Source: Nitriliruptoraceae bacterium
Lineage (GTDB): Bacteria > Actinomycetota > Nitriliruptoria > Nitriliruptorales > Nitriliruptoraceae
Assembly (NCBI GenBank): GCA_007125475.1
Contig: SLDB01000084.1
Location: 1-6,719, forward strand
DNA length: 6,719 bases
Direction of reading: 5' to 3'
The notes under the pieces were generated by a model. That model was not told the DNA's origin. It was given only the letters and a program-made list of their open reading frames with translations, and made no database searches. Made by a program: the position numbers and the translations under genes. Numbering within the stretch: position 1 is the stretch's first letter; the number at the start of each line of letters is the position of its first letter. Shown piece after piece: positions 5,609 through 6,719 of the stretch.

Positions 5609-6622
5609 TCACGCCCGGCGTGCGCCCCGCGCCAGCAGGAACGACAGCAGCACGAACCGCCGCCCACCGGTGACCGGCAGCACCTCGTGCAGGTGCGCAC
5701 CGGAGAAGATCAGCGCCTCACCGGCCGCCGGCCGGTACCGCGTCGCCCCGTACTCGGGGAAGCGCAGCTCGCCGCCCTCGTAGCCGTCGTTGAGGTTGAG
5801 CGTGAGCGCGAAGTGGCGATGTGCGGTGCCCGAGCTCAGGTTGTCGCGGTGCGCCTGGAAGAAGCCGGCGTCCTGAGCGTCGTAGCAGCAGATCTTGAAG
5901 CCCTCGAACCCGCCGGCCTGGAACGCGAACGCCTTGTTCACCTCGGGGATCACACGCCGGCCGATGTGCCGGGTCAGCTCGCGCAGCAGCGTCCGGTCGG
6001 TCACGGTGTGGTCGCGCCGACGCTTGAAGCGAACGTCGGTGGCCTCCGCCAACTCGCCCTCGACCACCGTCTCCACCCCGGTCTGCACCGCCCCCTCGGT
6101 TTCCCACACCCCGATGAGCCGCTCGCACCATCCCGGCTCCAGGGCGTCGGGCACGAACAGCACCGGCGCGGTCCGCGGGGCGGTTCCCAGATCCGGGAGA
6201 GGTCGGGGCAGCATCGTGGGCAGCTCGACGAGCGGGTCGGCGAGCTCGTCGAGCGGGTGGACCCCGGCGACGCGCACGTTGTGGTCGAGCACGACGGCGA
6301 CGGGTTCGGCGACGTCGGCGAGCCCGTAGGCATCGTGCACGCGGCCGTCCTGGTCGACGAATTCGGCACCTCCCGCGGCGGGGTCGCGTGAAATCACGTG
6401 CACGGTGACGCGGTCGTCGCTGTTCGAGCGCAGCTTGCCCGCCAGCTCGATCACGTCGACCGGTCGGTCGGACGCCCCCCCGGGTTCCGCGGCCCCGGTG
6501 AACAGGAGCACGGCGGGTGCACCACCCACCACTCCGTAGAAGCGGGTCGGTGTGCCGTGGCGGGGCAGGGCGAAGTCGGGGGCGCGCTCGCCACGCCCGA
6601 TGGCCCGATCGGTGCGCGTCAC
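5609..6622 (-). CDS. Peroxiredoxin-like domain fused to 2OG-Fe(II) dioxygenase
   Basis: A 337-aa protein with two domains. Residues about 8-135 look like an AhpC/TSA thioredoxin fold: GERAPDFALP at the start, the strand AVLLFTGAAEPG (37-48) where a peroxiredoxin would carry its catalytic Cys, and later VAVVLDHNVRVAGVHP. The catalytic Cys is absent, so peroxidase activity is unlikely. Residues about 150-337 match prolyl-4-hydroxylase-type 2-oxoglutarate oxygenases: iron ligands His258 and Asp260 in HRDN, the strand HFALTLNLN, GGELRFPEYG, then His312 in LHEVLPVTGGRR, with Arg322 as the likely 2-oxoglutarate anchor. The enzyme should hydroxylate an unknown substrate using O2, 2-oxoglutarate and Fe(II). 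The GTG at 6622 is chosen because GGGGAG lies 8 nt upstream and a -35/-10 pair fits just before it. An upstream TTG at 6685 would add 21 residues but overlaps that promoter. It converges with the NifU-like gene. Confidence 0.88.
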   Translation of the reverse strand: MTRTDRAIGRGERAPDFALPRHGTPTRFYGVVGGAPAVLLFTGAAEPGGASDRPVDVIELAGKLRSNSDDRVTVHVISRDPAAGGAEFVDQDGRVHDAYGLADVAEPVAVVLDHNVRVAGVHPLDELADPLVELPTMLPRPLPDLGTAPRTAPVLFVPDALEPGWCERLIGVWETEGAVQTGVETVVEGELAEATDVRFKRRRDHTVTDRTLLRELTRHIGRRVIPEVNKAFAFQAGGFEGFKICCYDAQDAGFFQAHRDNLSSGTAHRHFALTLNLNDGYEGGELRFPEYGATRYRPAAGEALIFSGAHLHEVLPVTGGRRFVLLSFLLARGARRA

Positions 6623-6630
6623 GCGAAACG

Positions 6631-6636
6631 CTCCCC
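6631..6636 (-). promoter_or_regulatory. Ribosome binding site deciding the GTG 6622 start
   Basis: GGGGAG on the minus strand with 8 nt to GTG 6622. It supports the shorter dioxygenase-fusion protein; nothing comparable was seen before the TTG at 6685. Confidence 0.6.
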
Positions 6637-6655
6637 GGCGTCGACAACACGGGTC

Positions 6656-6685
6656 ACCGTACGGCGGCACCGAAACCGCGCGCAA
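6656..6685 (-). promoter_or_regulatory. Candidate promoter of the dioxygenase-fusion gene
   Basis: On the minus strand TTGCGC (6685-6680) and TACGGT (6661-6656) are separated by 18 nt, resembling the TTGNNN / TANNNT form of housekeeping promoters in high-GC actinobacteria. Transcription would begin about 25-30 nt before GTG 6622, leaving a short leader with the ribosome site. Short motifs like these also occur by chance. Confidence 0.35.
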
Positions 6686-6719
6686 CCGCCCGGCGGGGGC
6701 TGAGAGCGAAGACGCGGAA

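Noticed and set aside
5405..6391. Plus-strand open frame of 328 codons
   Set aside because: It is antisense to the dioxygenase fusion, which has a complete iron-binding triad, and it overlaps the NifU-like gene in another frame.
6623..6685. Upstream TTG start for the dioxygenase fusion
   Set aside because: No ribosome site was seen before it, the added residues do not look like part of the domain, and it overlaps a candidate -35 element. GTG 6622 has a good GGGGAG.

Overview
The window is about 6.7 kb of very GC-rich DNA with GC-biased codon third positions, GTG as well as ATG starts, and short AGGAG/GGGAG-type ribosome binding sites. This fits a high-GC actinobacterium. A marine or soil Acidimicrobiia-type host is a guess from gene content, not a demonstrated assignment. 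Six protein genes can be supported. No tRNA, rRNA, CRISPR array, transposase or phage gene was seen.

Layout: (i) 50-1780, minus strand: ATPase and then permease of an ABC importer of the nitrate/sulfonate/taurine/pyrimidine-precursor class. No substrate-binding protein lies in the window. (ii) 1781-2093: a divergent intergenic region with two copies of the inverted repeat GTTACC-N4-GGTGAC set 23 bp apart, a likely operator. (iii) 2094-3236, plus strand: a membrane-anchored DUF3179 protein with an internal duplication. (iv) 3310-5019, minus strand: the main item, a gene that would normally be split in two by an in-frame TGA at 4705-4707. The TGA is followed directly by Gly-Ser-Cys and a TSW-x-VHD-like segment, which is the signature of the UGSC (seleno)protein family. 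A perfect 8-bp hairpin lies just downstream of the TGA, where a bacterial SECIS element should be. I read it as one 569-residue selenoprotein with selenocysteine at residue 105, fused to a C-terminal domain of about 360 residues of unknown function. (v) 5254-5517, plus strand: an 87-residue NifU-C-like protein with a CxxC, transcribed divergently from the selenoprotein. (vi) 5609-6622, minus strand: a fusion of a peroxiredoxin-like domain lacking its catalytic cysteine with a 2-oxoglutarate/Fe(II) dioxygenase domain.

Three of the six proteins (UGSC selenoprotein, CxxC NifU-like protein, thioredoxin-fold/dioxygenase fusion) look like redox or metal chemistry, but a shared pathway is inference only. 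If the selenoprotein reading is right, the host must carry selA, selB, selC and selD (or equivalents) outside this window.
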